64,000 bases of DNA, from positions 1,721,125 to 1,785,124 of the forward strand of contig JAFDVP010000001.1 in NCBI GenBank assembly GCA_018268895.1, read 5' to 3'. A program made the position numbers and the translations under genes. Position 1 is the first letter of the stretch, and each line of letters begins with the position of its first letter. The stretch is from Acidobacteriota bacterium (GTDB taxonomy: Bacteria; Acidobacteriota; Terriglobia; Terriglobales; Acidobacteriaceae). Positions 53,801 through 62,900 of the stretch are shown in pieces. The notes under the pieces are model-generated. The model did not search any database. It was not told the origin of the DNA and was given only the letters and a program-made list of their open reading frames with translations.

Positions 53801-54214
53801 GGAAAGCGGAGTGCCATTGCGTTCGTAAAACGACGTTCGCAGCGCCTCGTGGCGCTCAAGCAACGCGCGAAGGACCCTTTCCAGTGCTGCAAGGTCCAGT
53901 GCTCCTGCAACTCGAAGCCCCAACACAATGTTGTAGACGGGGCTTTCAGGATACAGCTGCGACATAAACCAGAGCCGCCGCTGAGACCGCGAAAGCGGGA
54001 GGTCAACCAGCACGGAGGTCCGCTTTTCAGCCCTCGACGACAACGTGGAATCGCCAAGGAACGCCAATATCTCCTGCTTGCGCTTGATTAACTCATCGCG
54101 TATCGCGGCAGTTACCGCGCCCTTCGGTGCGCTCACAACAATGCGGTCTCCATCGACGGTGAGTGTGATGCCCGCCATGCGCAAGTCCGAAAGAAACTGG
54201 ATCAGAAGCTTCAT
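50867..54214 (-). CDS. NRPS module: TubC docking-C-A-PCP
   Basis: 1115-residue protein. Residues 1-52 are a TubC-type docking domain (LIQFLSDLRMAGITLTVDGD). C domain about 70-500 with canonical HHIVADGWS near 208. A domain about 540-1000 with LIYTSGSTGAPKGT near 685, LYGPTETT, KMYRTGDLAR and NGKVDRKRL. PCP near 1063 with FFDLGGHSLR. Pocket residues aligned by eye to GrsA read D-I-L-Q-W-G-L-I-W, close to codes reported for glycine. Its ATG overlaps the TGA of the upstream PKS gene (ATGA) with GAGGAG upstream, so the two are coupled. It should join an amino acid, probably glycine, to the polyketide made by the previous module. Confidence 0.95.
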   Translation of the reverse strand: MKLLIQFLSDLRMAGITLTVDGDRIVVSAPKGAVTAAIRDELIKRKQEILAFLGDSTLSSRAEKRTSVLVDLPLSRSQRRLWFMSQLYPESPVYNIVLGLRVAGALDLAALERVLRALLERHEALRTSFYERNGTPLSRVNETAGWSSSLVDMSDLAESDASDAAIRLAREEARKPFALDTAPLFRATIYRITEHHHLLLLVVHHIVADGWSLGVLAKEFTELYDAFTTNRQPALAPIAFEYRDYVQWEQASGEETAAQQMPYWSQHLEGPLPILELPSDRRRPAVQAFDGQRLFIDIDLGLASQIKDLCRSTATTPFMVLLAAFDVLVSRYTGLEDILIGAPTSNRQRQEVTPLIGFFVNNLVLRTDVSGNPRFIDLLSRVKETALSAYAHQDMPFDRLVEQLAPDRGLGHSPLVQIMFTLQNVPMSDIVLPGLIVKPVPIDPGIARSDLAVEVWPLEGGYRCDFEYNSDLFEEATIRQMQGNFVRLLQSAVNHPEMTIDRLTLLSEQEHRQLINYWRSPATPALPYASLPEWFRGRAAKSPGAIAVEMGPTALSYSELDAESDRMASALRARGIARGSVVGVYLKRSPQMVVALLAVLKAGAAYLPIDPMLPAQRVEFLLADAQVPLILVDAELKASLPASNTAVLAMDEVACHSLTATEATCGNPGAEDTAYLIYTSGSTGAPKGTRIPHRALVNLLDSMLREPGLDATDTLVAITTLSFDIAGLEMFGPLVCGAKLVIASREQTVDPALLAALLEQTCATVMQATPSTWRMLVESGWMGSADLRMWCGGEALPSELAENLLSRGRELWNLYGPTETTIWSAAHRVKSGEDPILIGRPIANTSMYVLDANLQPVPLGVPGELYIGGEGVALGYWNRDELTASHFVEDPFALLKGKKMYRTGDLARFHRNGQIQLLGRVDHQIKLRGHRIELGEIEVALERHPDVFQAVVALSGEGSEQQLTAYIRYQSEEDDSGAVRNWLQERLPDYMVPSTWIALKEIPLTPNGKVDRKRLPAPPSVKRRSSAGGVNPRNHIESTLAAIWGEVLGVEQVGMRDNFFDLGGHSLRLIRVHARVRESLGCDVAVIDLFRYPTIESLALWLADKRPQMAEATGA

Positions 54215-57200
54215 ATCGACAACTCCTCATACTCCGAAGTATCGGTTGCACCTTTTGATACAACAAGACGAGCATCGATGAAGGTAGCTGCCATATTCAG
54301 CGTGGGACATTCGAAAAAGAAGTTCGGCGGCAAGGAAATACCCGCGGCAGCTTGCAGATCGTTTTTCAGCTCAAGAGCCATCAAGGAGTCCAGTCCCAGT
54401 TCAGCCAGTGGTTGGTCGTCCATAAACGTGAAACTCGGATCGAGACGCAGAACATACGCAATCCGCAATCGAACATAATCCTTAGTCACTCTCAATCGGC
54501 TCTCACTCTCAGCGCACTGAAGACTCTCTTTCAAGCTCACCGCGTGCACTTGTTTCGACACACCGTCTGAAGCCTTTCCTCGTAACCGCTCAAAGTAGGG
54601 CCATAAGGTGGATATCTGCCCAGGAGCCAGGTACGCGTTCCAATCGATCGCCAATGCCGTAACGTTCGCTCTGCCACTCAGCATTGCTTGTTCAAGCAAC
54701 TCGACTCCCTCCTCAGGCGGAAGCGACTGTAGACCGAGACGTGCTGATCTTCCTGTATCCCTCACGCGGGTGGCTGCTCCTATCTCCGACCAGGCTCCCC
54801 ATGCAATTGCGGTCGCAGGCAAACCCATGCTCCTGCGCATGACGGCCAGGCCATCGAGAAAAGCATTGGCGGCAGAATGATTGCTTTGCCCCGCGGAACC
54901 CAGTACCGACGCTGCGCTACCGTACATGACGAAAAAATCCAGGCTCAGGCCCTGCGTAGCCTGATGCAAATACCAGCTCCCATTAACCTTCGCAGCAAAC
55001 GCACTTGCAAACTTCGCGGGACTTTGTTGTATGAGCGTCGCATCGTCAACAACGCCAGCGGCATGAATGATTCCACGCAGCGGCATTTCGCTCATCGCAA
55101 TCTGCTGCAAAAGCGCTGTAACGCTATCCTCGCTGGCGACATCTGTGACAACGGTGTGCAACTTCGTGCCGTGCTGCACAAACGATTCAAGGCGGGCCTT
55201 AACCGATGGGGACGGATCGTGACGACCCACCATATAGATAGAGCCCGCGCCTCGCTCCGACAGCCATTGCGCAGTACGTAGACCCAAACCACCGAAAGCG
55301 CCAGTAATCAAATACGCGCCATCGCGGTGAAGGCCGATCTGCGATTGTTTAGGAGTCTCTGCCGTAGTAAGAGCAACAAAGCGAAGTACTCGTACCTGTC
55401 CACCGGATATCTCAAGATCGTGCTCGCTCGTGCCTTCACGCATTAGCGTGGCAAAACACCTGACATCCTGCTCCGTTGGACGAGCAGCAATGTCCACACG
55501 GTGGATGATAAGCTCCGGATGCTCCAACCGCGCGGCTCTGGCCAATCCATCGGCCACTGCACTGGCAACATCCTTGATGGGATTTGATTTATCACCGGCG
55601 CGCCGACTCACTAACCACACACCTGCTGGTTGAGCATTTGCTCTGAGGACGTCCTGCAACAGACTCAGTACTGCTGTGGCGTTTGCCATCGCAGCTTTTG
55701 GTACATCGTCACTGGCCCCAGCCAGTTCATAGACAATATGCACCGGGAGCGCACCACTGCCAACCGCCTTGCCAAAGCGATCTGCGCGAAGGCCCACCTC
55801 ATCTGAATGGATGCGTACACCGGCAGAGGCGAGCAAACTGGCTAGACGATCGTCCTCTGCCCCATAAAGCAGAACCTCGACATCTCGCTCTGCCCTCACC
55901 TCCATTTTGCGGCGCGCGACGACAATCGTCTGCTGCCGCGTAAGCACGTTGCCTGATCCTTCTTCACCAAGCGCTGCGCATTCAAATCCGCATTCTTTCA
56001 GCAACCGGAGCCAGCTTTCGCGCTCGATGAGTGGGTAGTTTCTCCTGAAGGATGCGTCTGTAAAACGCCACCAGCCATCGGTCATTCCAACTGTCAGGTC
56101 GCCAAAACGCTGCGGCTTCGTTCCTTCAAGAAGGACAAGAATACCTCCGGGGCGAAGAAACCCTTTGACGTTCTCAATGGTCTCCTTAAGGTTTGTGGTG
56201 GCATGAAGCACATTGGCCGCAATAACGATGTCGGCTGCCGACCGCATTCCCCCACCATCTTCAGCTCCCTTTTCTATGTCGAGAACGTCATAGCGAATGA
56301 AAGGGAACGAAGCGAACTTAGCGCGAGCTTTTGCAGAAAACGCCGACGAAACGTCCGTGAACAGGTAGTCGACATCCTTGTCTGCCAATTGAGGCAAAAC
56401 ATGTGCAGACGTGCTCCCGGTTCCCGCACCGATCTCAACAATCCTTGCCGTCCGGCGATGAGGGCATGAGTCGACCGCGCTTTTTACTATCTCCGCCAAC
56501 GCATGATTGAACATGCTCGCTGCCGGGGCATCCTGATACATCTTCTCTGCCAGTTCGAACGAACCTCCCGGAAAGAGTGCTTCTACCGAAGACATCTCAC
56601 CACGTAGAACGCTTCCCAGATGCTTCGCCTGTTTCAGAAAATTCAATTCAGCAATGAATTGCGGGAATTCGAGACCTAACCGATGATTGACGTTCGCCGC
56701 CGTTGCATCCGGCACCTGATCCACAGTCCAATCGTCTCCGCTGCGATGTACAATCCCATCCTCTTCGAGGATGCAAAACATCCTGTCGATCAGCCGGTGA
56801 TGTTCAGGATTTACACGCATCCTTGCGAGCAACCCTTCACGGGAGATCTTTTCACCCACACTCAGCTCAAGCCCCAAACCGCTCAAGGTCTCTACAACAT
56901 AGAGAGCGCAAAGCCGATCCATCTCAGGCAGGAAATGTTCGAAAGAAGTCAAGAAATCGCGGAAAGCAGGTTTGCTCAACTCCGCCTGAATATCTTTATC
57001 GGCACAGTCAAGCAGCGCTTCTGGCGTCAGAGAAGTTCCTTCTATAACCTGTGGCTCCCATTCCATCGTGTAGAGCCGCGAATCAAAGTGATGGCCTTCC
57101 GTCTTTGCCTGGACTGAAGCTGTTCGTACTGAAGCTGAGACCCTCTTCTCCGGAACACTGACCCAGTAACGCTGCCTTTGAAAAGGGTAGGTAGGAAGCG

Positions 57201-59919
57201 CCAGCTTGCGCCCGGGTCTGTCGCGATACACCTCCGCCCATTGAACCGGAACGCCAATAAGGTATAGCTGACGCAACGCCTCACATAGTGTTTGCCACAC
57301 ATCTTTTGCGCGCTGTTGCGAGGCGACAGATGGCACAGCCGGCTGAGACAGCAAAGGACGTGCCATTCCCAATAGCACCGGGTCCGGGCCAATCTCTACC
57401 AATACCGCAGGCTCCCGCTCCAGCATCTCCGCAATGCCATCTGCGAACCGGACGGTGCCCCTCAAATGTCTGCGCCAGTATGCTGCATCGATCTCGCGAT
57501 GTGAGTCGTGAACTTTACCGCTCACGTTTGAAACCAGAGCAATCTCCGGCTCCCTTGCAACGAGCTTCGCAGCGTGGCCCTCGAACGCGTCGAGAATCGG
57601 CTCCATGAGTTGAGAGTGAAAGGCATGTGAAACCGTTAGGGGCTGCGAATTGATTCCCTTGCTTATCAGCAGTACGCGCAATTGTTCCACCTGCGCAGAA
57701 TCACCGGATACCACAACGCTCAACGCGCCATTGACCGCTGCGATGGAAAGACCTCGGAACTGATCGAGCATCTCTACCATCTCCGATTCACCGATGCGTG
57801 CGGCCAGCATCGATCCTCCACGCGGCAGGCTTCCCATCAAACGTCCACGTTCATAGGCCAGCGTTAGAGCATCTTCAAGCGAGAACACCCCTGCTACACA
57901 TGCAGCGACATACTCTCCCAGGCTATGGCCGAGCACAACCGAAGCCTTCACTCCCCATGAACCCCACATCATGGCAAGCGCATATTCGAAGACAAATAAC
58001 GCCGGCTGCGTCCAGGCTGTGTCATGGATCAAATCGGGAGAAATACCATTGTCGCCACGAAGCACCGCGGCAAGAGAATGCGTCAACTTGCCGGCCAGGA
58101 TTTTGTCACAACGGTCGACTGCATCCCTGAAGACTCCGCTCGTCTGATAGAGCGATCGGCCCATCGCGGGATACTGCGATCCCTGTCCGGTGAAAAGGAA
58201 ACCAATGCTGGGCGCTTCAAAGCCTGCTGCAAATCGGTACGCGGGATGCCTTTCAACATCCGATCCCGCGATCTGCTTGAACTGAGAAGCCGCCTCTTCT
58301 ATGCTTCCCGCCAAAAATGCAATCCTATGTTGAAAAGACGATCGACCCGTGTTCACTGAAAATGCAAAATCGGCCAGCTGAGTCTCCGGCTTTTCTTGAA
58401 GGTACCGCGCATACCTTGCGCACAGCTCGACCAGCGCGTTCGGGGTCTTTGCCGATGCTGTCAGTACTTCCATCGACATTGCGCGAGTCTGCTCGCGATG
58501 GATGGGAGCTTCCTGGATGACCAGATGAGCGTTCGTACCGCTGAAGCCAAAAGAGCTGACACCCGACAGGCGGCGACGGTCAGTTCTCGTTGGCCACGGA
58601 ACTGACTCGATCGGAACATGCAGGTGCGGTTCAACCAGTGCTGCGTTCTTCTCTTCCTCACGGAAATGAAGATGAGCCGGAATCGTGCCATGCGCGAGCG
58701 CCAGCAATATCTTGATCATTCCCGCAACACCTGCCGCAGCTTCCATGTGACCTATATTTGTCTTTACAGAGCCGATATGCAGCGGAGCACCGGCGCGTCC
58801 CTGGCCGAAGACCGAGCCAAGCGCACCGAGTTCGATTGCATCCCCGAGAACTGTGCCCGTACCATGCGCCTCAAGATAATCGACATCATCCGGCGCAACG
58901 CCAGCACTCTTCAAGGCAGCGTGGATCACTGCTTCCTGTGAAGGCCCGTTCGGCGCTGTCAATCCGCTGCTACGCCCATCGTGGTTGATTGCGCTGCCCC
59001 GAATCACCCCAAGAATCGTGTCCCCGTCAGCCTCGGCATCTGCGAGCCGCTTGAGAGCAATCATGCCGCAGCCTTCCGAACGTACAAACCCATCAGCCAG
59101 CTTGGAAAATGTCTTGCATCGTCCATCGCTCGCCAGCATCCGGGCCTGCGACAGCGTAACTGTCAGTTGCGGAAGCAGCATTGCATTGACGCCACCTGCC
59201 AGAGCCATGCTGCACTCATTCTGACGCAAGCTCTGGCACGCCATATGGATCGCAACGGCAGACGAGGAACACGCCGTGTCGATCGCAAGATTTGGCCCCT
59301 TCAGCCCCAGAAAATATGAGAGTCTACCGGCTGCGACAGAACGCGCGATACCAGTACCCGAGTAAGCATCGAAAAGACCATCGTCGTGTGTGCTCAACAG
59401 CGAAGCATAATCGTTCGTGCTCATCCCAACAAAGACGCCGGTCTGGCTGCCGTTCAATTGATTGGGCGAAATACATGCGTTCTCCAGCGTCTCCCAGATC
59501 ACCTCAAGCAGCATTCTCTGTTGCGGATCAAGACCAACTGCCTCGCGCGGAGAGATGCCAAAGAAGGCGGCGTCAAATTGGTCGATCGCGCCGACAAAGC
59601 CTCCCCACCTGGTATTCATCTTTCCCGGTGTTCCCGGTTGCGAATCGTAGAAGACTCCAGCATCCCACCGCGACGCTGGAATCTCCTCGATCGCATCTGT
59701 CCTATTCACCAGAAGGTGCCAGAATTGCTCCGGCGTATCAGCCCCACCAGGCATACGGCAACCCATCCCGATCACTGCAATCTGTATGGACGAAGCAGCT
59801 TCCCGCGCGGCCAGTCTGCGATCCAGCTCCACAGCCAGTAGCGCCAATCTCTTGGGAGACAGCTTCTGGATGCGTTCAAGAAACTCGCTGGATGTTGGCT
59901 CTGACGGCATATCGATCAC
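54211..59919 (-). CDS. Type I PKS module: KS-AT-MT-KR-ACP
   Basis: 1902-residue polyketide synthase. The N-terminal helix (LERIQKLSPKRLALLAVELD) is a docking segment. KS about 45-470 with DTACSSSAVAIH (Cys near 215), HGTGTVLGDAIE and KTNIGHMEAAAG. AT with GHSLGEY near 663 and SHAFHS, indicating malonyl-CoA. C-methyltransferase with VEIGAGTGSTS near 1163 and a following SAM-fold region. KR with TGAFGGLG near 1541, VDDATL, and GQSNHSAAN near 1684, where His stands at the usual Tyr position. ACP with LGLDSLMALEL near 1844. No DH is visible. It should add an alpha-methyl-beta-hydroxy unit if KR works. It begins with GTG right after the upstream stop; the ATG at 59910 is an alternative. Confidence 0.95.
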   Translation of the reverse strand: MIDMPSEPTSSEFLERIQKLSPKRLALLAVELDRRLAAREAASSIQIAVIGMGCRMPGGADTPEQFWHLLVNRTDAIEEIPASRWDAGVFYDSQPGTPGKMNTRWGGFVGAIDQFDAAFFGISPREAVGLDPQQRMLLEVIWETLENACISPNQLNGSQTGVFVGMSTNDYASLLSTHDDGLFDAYSGTGIARSVAAGRLSYFLGLKGPNLAIDTACSSSAVAIHMACQSLRQNECSMALAGGVNAMLLPQLTVTLSQARMLASDGRCKTFSKLADGFVRSEGCGMIALKRLADAEADGDTILGVIRGSAINHDGRSSGLTAPNGPSQEAVIHAALKSAGVAPDDVDYLEAHGTGTVLGDAIELGALGSVFGQGRAGAPLHIGSVKTNIGHMEAAAGVAGMIKILLALAHGTIPAHLHFREEEKNAALVEPHLHVPIESVPWPTRTDRRRLSGVSSFGFSGTNAHLVIQEAPIHREQTRAMSMEVLTASAKTPNALVELCARYARYLQEKPETQLADFAFSVNTGRSSFQHRIAFLAGSIEEAASQFKQIAGSDVERHPAYRFAAGFEAPSIGFLFTGQGSQYPAMGRSLYQTSGVFRDAVDRCDKILAGKLTHSLAAVLRGDNGISPDLIHDTAWTQPALFVFEYALAMMWGSWGVKASVVLGHSLGEYVAACVAGVFSLEDALTLAYERGRLMGSLPRGGSMLAARIGESEMVEMLDQFRGLSIAAVNGALSVVVSGDSAQVEQLRVLLISKGINSQPLTVSHAFHSQLMEPILDAFEGHAAKLVAREPEIALVSNVSGKVHDSHREIDAAYWRRHLRGTVRFADGIAEMLEREPAVLVEIGPDPVLLGMARPLLSQPAVPSVASQQRAKDVWQTLCEALRQLYLIGVPVQWAEVYRDRPGRKLALPTYPFQRQRYWVSVPEKRVSASVRTASVQAKTEGHHFDSRLYTMEWEPQVIEGTSLTPEALLDCADKDIQAELSKPAFRDFLTSFEHFLPEMDRLCALYVVETLSGLGLELSVGEKISREGLLARMRVNPEHHRLIDRMFCILEEDGIVHRSGDDWTVDQVPDATAANVNHRLGLEFPQFIAELNFLKQAKHLGSVLRGEMSSVEALFPGGSFELAEKMYQDAPAASMFNHALAEIVKSAVDSCPHRRTARIVEIGAGTGSTSAHVLPQLADKDVDYLFTDVSSAFSAKARAKFASFPFIRYDVLDIEKGAEDGGGMRSAADIVIAANVLHATTNLKETIENVKGFLRPGGILVLLEGTKPQRFGDLTVGMTDGWWRFTDASFRRNYPLIERESWLRLLKECGFECAALGEEGSGNVLTRQQTIVVARRKMEVRAERDVEVLLYGAEDDRLASLLASAGVRIHSDEVGLRADRFGKAVGSGALPVHIVYELAGASDDVPKAAMANATAVLSLLQDVLRANAQPAGVWLVSRRAGDKSNPIKDVASAVADGLARAARLEHPELIIHRVDIAARPTEQDVRCFATLMREGTSEHDLEISGGQVRVLRFVALTTAETPKQSQIGLHRDGAYLITGAFGGLGLRTAQWLSERGAGSIYMVGRHDPSPSVKARLESFVQHGTKLHTVVTDVASEDSVTALLQQIAMSEMPLRGIIHAAGVVDDATLIQQSPAKFASAFAAKVNGSWYLHQATQGLSLDFFVMYGSAASVLGSAGQSNHSAANAFLDGLAVMRRSMGLPATAIAWGAWSEIGAATRVRDTGRSARLGLQSLPPEEGVELLEQAMLSGRANVTALAIDWNAYLAPGQISTLWPYFERLRGKASDGVSKQVHAVSLKESLQCAESESRLRVTKDYVRLRIAYVLRLDPSFTFMDDQPLAELGLDSLMALELKNDLQAAAGISLPPNFFFECPTLNMAATFIDARLVVSKGATDTSEYEELSI

Positions 59920-62900
59920 TCACTCCTGCGTCGCTAATCGAGAATGGTTCTCTTGCTGATAAAGCAGATCAACTTCTTCATCCGACATCCGCTCTATCGA
60001 GTCCAGAATGCCAAAGGAACTGTCAGCATTTGTATTTATGGAGGCATCGGAAACAGTCGCACCCTTCCTATCCTCTGTTTCCGCTTGCCTTGTTTGCGGT
60101 TCCCGCTCCCGCTCAATGTAACCCGCAAGATCGCGTAGCGTTGGATAGTCAAAAAGAATCGTTGAAGGAAACTGACGGCCAAGTGCGTTCGATAGATTGT
60201 TACGCAACTCGATCGCAAGCAGCGAATCCATCCCAAGCTCGCTGAGAGGCAACGCCGGATCGATGGCTTCATCCGGGCGCAAATCCAACGTTCGACGTAT
60301 TACGTCCGCAATGATGCGTGGCAACGAGGTCTCCCGCGCACTCTCCGCCGTAGTCGCTGTTGTACTTCGCGACCTACCACCGTCCACTGACCGGCTGCGA
60401 CGTTCCTTCTCGCTTGTGCTCTTCTCCAGGACTGACGCATAGAGCAAGCGCTCACCCAGCCCCTGGCGCTGAGCGATATACCGTGGCCAGTTGATGGCGG
60501 CAATGGCAACCTGCGGCTCAGCTTCTCGCAGTACACTGCGCAGCGCCTCCAAGGCATCGGCAGGCGCCATGGCGTCCATTCCGCCTCGCGATAGCTGACG
60601 TTGAATCTCCTCCGTCGCCGCTGCTCCAGTCTCTCCCCAGGCCCCCCAGTTGAGGCTCAGTCCCACAGCACCGTTAGAACGGCGCAGATATGCCAGATTG
60701 TCCATAAACGCATTCGCAGCACAATGATTCACCTGCCCCTGCGAGCCTCCGATTGAAGCCCAGGACGAGAACATCACAAAGTAGTCGAGCTCGGTCCCTT
60801 CTGTCAGCTTGTGGAGGTTCCACGCGCCATCCACCTTGGGTCCGAAGACATGCTCCATCCGCTGCCACGACTGGTCTTCAAGCGAAGCATTGTCGAGCAG
60901 TCCCGCACTGTGCCACACTCCCCGCAACCCGTCCCCTGCGCACCGAATAGCTTCAACCGCAATTGCAGGATCTGCGATGTCTCCCTGCACCGTTCTAACG
61001 TCGACGCCAGCCGTCTGAAGCCGGTCGATCCTTGAGGAGGCTTCACCATCCGGAGCATTTCTACCAACCAGCACAAGCGCGGTCGCGCCCTCCGACGCCA
61101 GCCACTCCGCCAGCCGCAGGCCGATGCCCCTCATGCCTCCCGTAACGATGTGTGTCTGTTCGATCGGCGCAGGCAGATTGCGTTCGATCACAATTCGCCC
61201 TATATGCTCAGCGCGCGCCATATATCGGAAGGCTTCCTGCATCTCGCCTGGGGCAAAGCTTCTCGCCGGCAGCATCGGCAACTTGCGATCGGCAATTTCG
61301 TTCAGCAGTGAGGTGAGGCGAGCAGCAACCCACGGCGAACGCGCAGCAAACAACGGCGACAGATCGACAGCCTTGTAGTCAACGTGGGGCCATCGCTGCG
61401 CAATCATCTTAGGATCGCGCACATCTGTCTTTCCCATCTCGATGAAGCGGCCGCCCGGCGCAAGCAGGCTCAATCCCTTGTCGATTGCGTCGCCCGCAAG
61501 AGAATTGAGCACTACATCGACAGGCTGCGCAATCTGTGCGGCAAAATCAGCGGACCTCGAATCATACACAAGCTCCACGCCCAACCGGCGAAGATAATCG
61601 CGCTTCCTCTCGCTCCCTGCCGTCGCAATCGGAACGGCGTTCCTCTGCCGGCAAAGATGCACAGCGGCCAGGCCAACTCCTCCGGCGGCCGCGTGAATCA
61701 GCACGCGCTCTCCACTCTTGATTTGCGCAATCTCGTTGAGACAGTAATCCGCTGTAAGATACGCCACACTCTGAGCTGCGGCCAGCTGAAACGTCAGGCC
61801 CTTCGGCTTGCGCACGACCAGCCGTTCATCGGTGACAACGTGGCTCGCGAAGCTCCCAGGAGCAACCGCCACGACGCGATCTCCAACAGTAATCCCCCTC
61901 ACTCCCTCGCCAATGCGCGTCACAATACCTGCGCAGTCGGTTCCAACGGGAAGGTTCAGGTTCACGACTCCCATCGACTGAAGCACATCGCGAAAATTCA
62001 ACGCCGTCGCCCGCACAGCAATCTCGACCTCACCCGCAACCAGGTCCCTGGCAGCATCTGCTATATAAGCCAGAGCATCGATACCTGCTCCTGTCTGGAG
62101 CTTTACGCGTTCCGGCAACTCAGAAACAGCACCGCTCTTCTCCACCCGCTGCAAACGAGCTGTTGAACGCTTGCCTCCACGCCATCTCACCCATTGATCG
62201 GGGCTGTCCCCGCAAATCTCTTCCTCAACGATCGAGCCTATTTGTTCAACACTGTCTCCGAAGCATTCGAGAGAGGTGCACCGTAACTCTGGCGCCTCCA
62301 TCGCAATGCCCCTGGCCATGCCAACCAGCGGCGAAGAAAACTGCGGAAGCACCTCGCCTTCACCTGCAAAGACGCCCGCCGTCACGATATACAGCCGAGG
62401 AAGCGCTCTTTGTTTCTTCCCCAAGAGAAGTTGCGCGACAGCAAGCAGAGACCTTACATCTCCCTCCACCAGATGAGAGGCCGCCCCGGCAGGTGCGTCA
62501 ATGACAGAAGCTCCTTCATAGTTCGCAAACCAGACAACCGCATCGACAGTGGCGCCGATTCGACCAGCTTCCAATATGCCTGCAACTTCAACAGAAGAAT
62601 CCAGGCGTTCCAGCTTCTTCCGTGTTGCTTCTGAAAACTTCGTATCTCCACAAAGAACAACTCTTCTCTTTTGTGCAGGGGCCGCCGCCACAATCAACTG
62701 CTGCCGCGAAAAAAGTGAGCCAGGCGATGCCGCCTTGGGAGAGCAGACAACCCGTCCAAAGCCTTGCTTCGTGAGAACAGACTCCCATTGGCCCGATGCA
62801 AGGGCCGGATAGTCCGCTCGGACTCCGCTATCGACAAAACTCCACCATCCATCCAGCAAGCCGACGGTAATATCGGCCCACCTCTGCTTGCCAATCACCT

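Noticed and set aside
59292..60245. 317-codon plus-strand frame across the junction of the two large PKS genes
   Set aside because: Low-complexity Ser/Arg/Pro/Gln composition and complete overlap with conserved PKS domains on the other strand.
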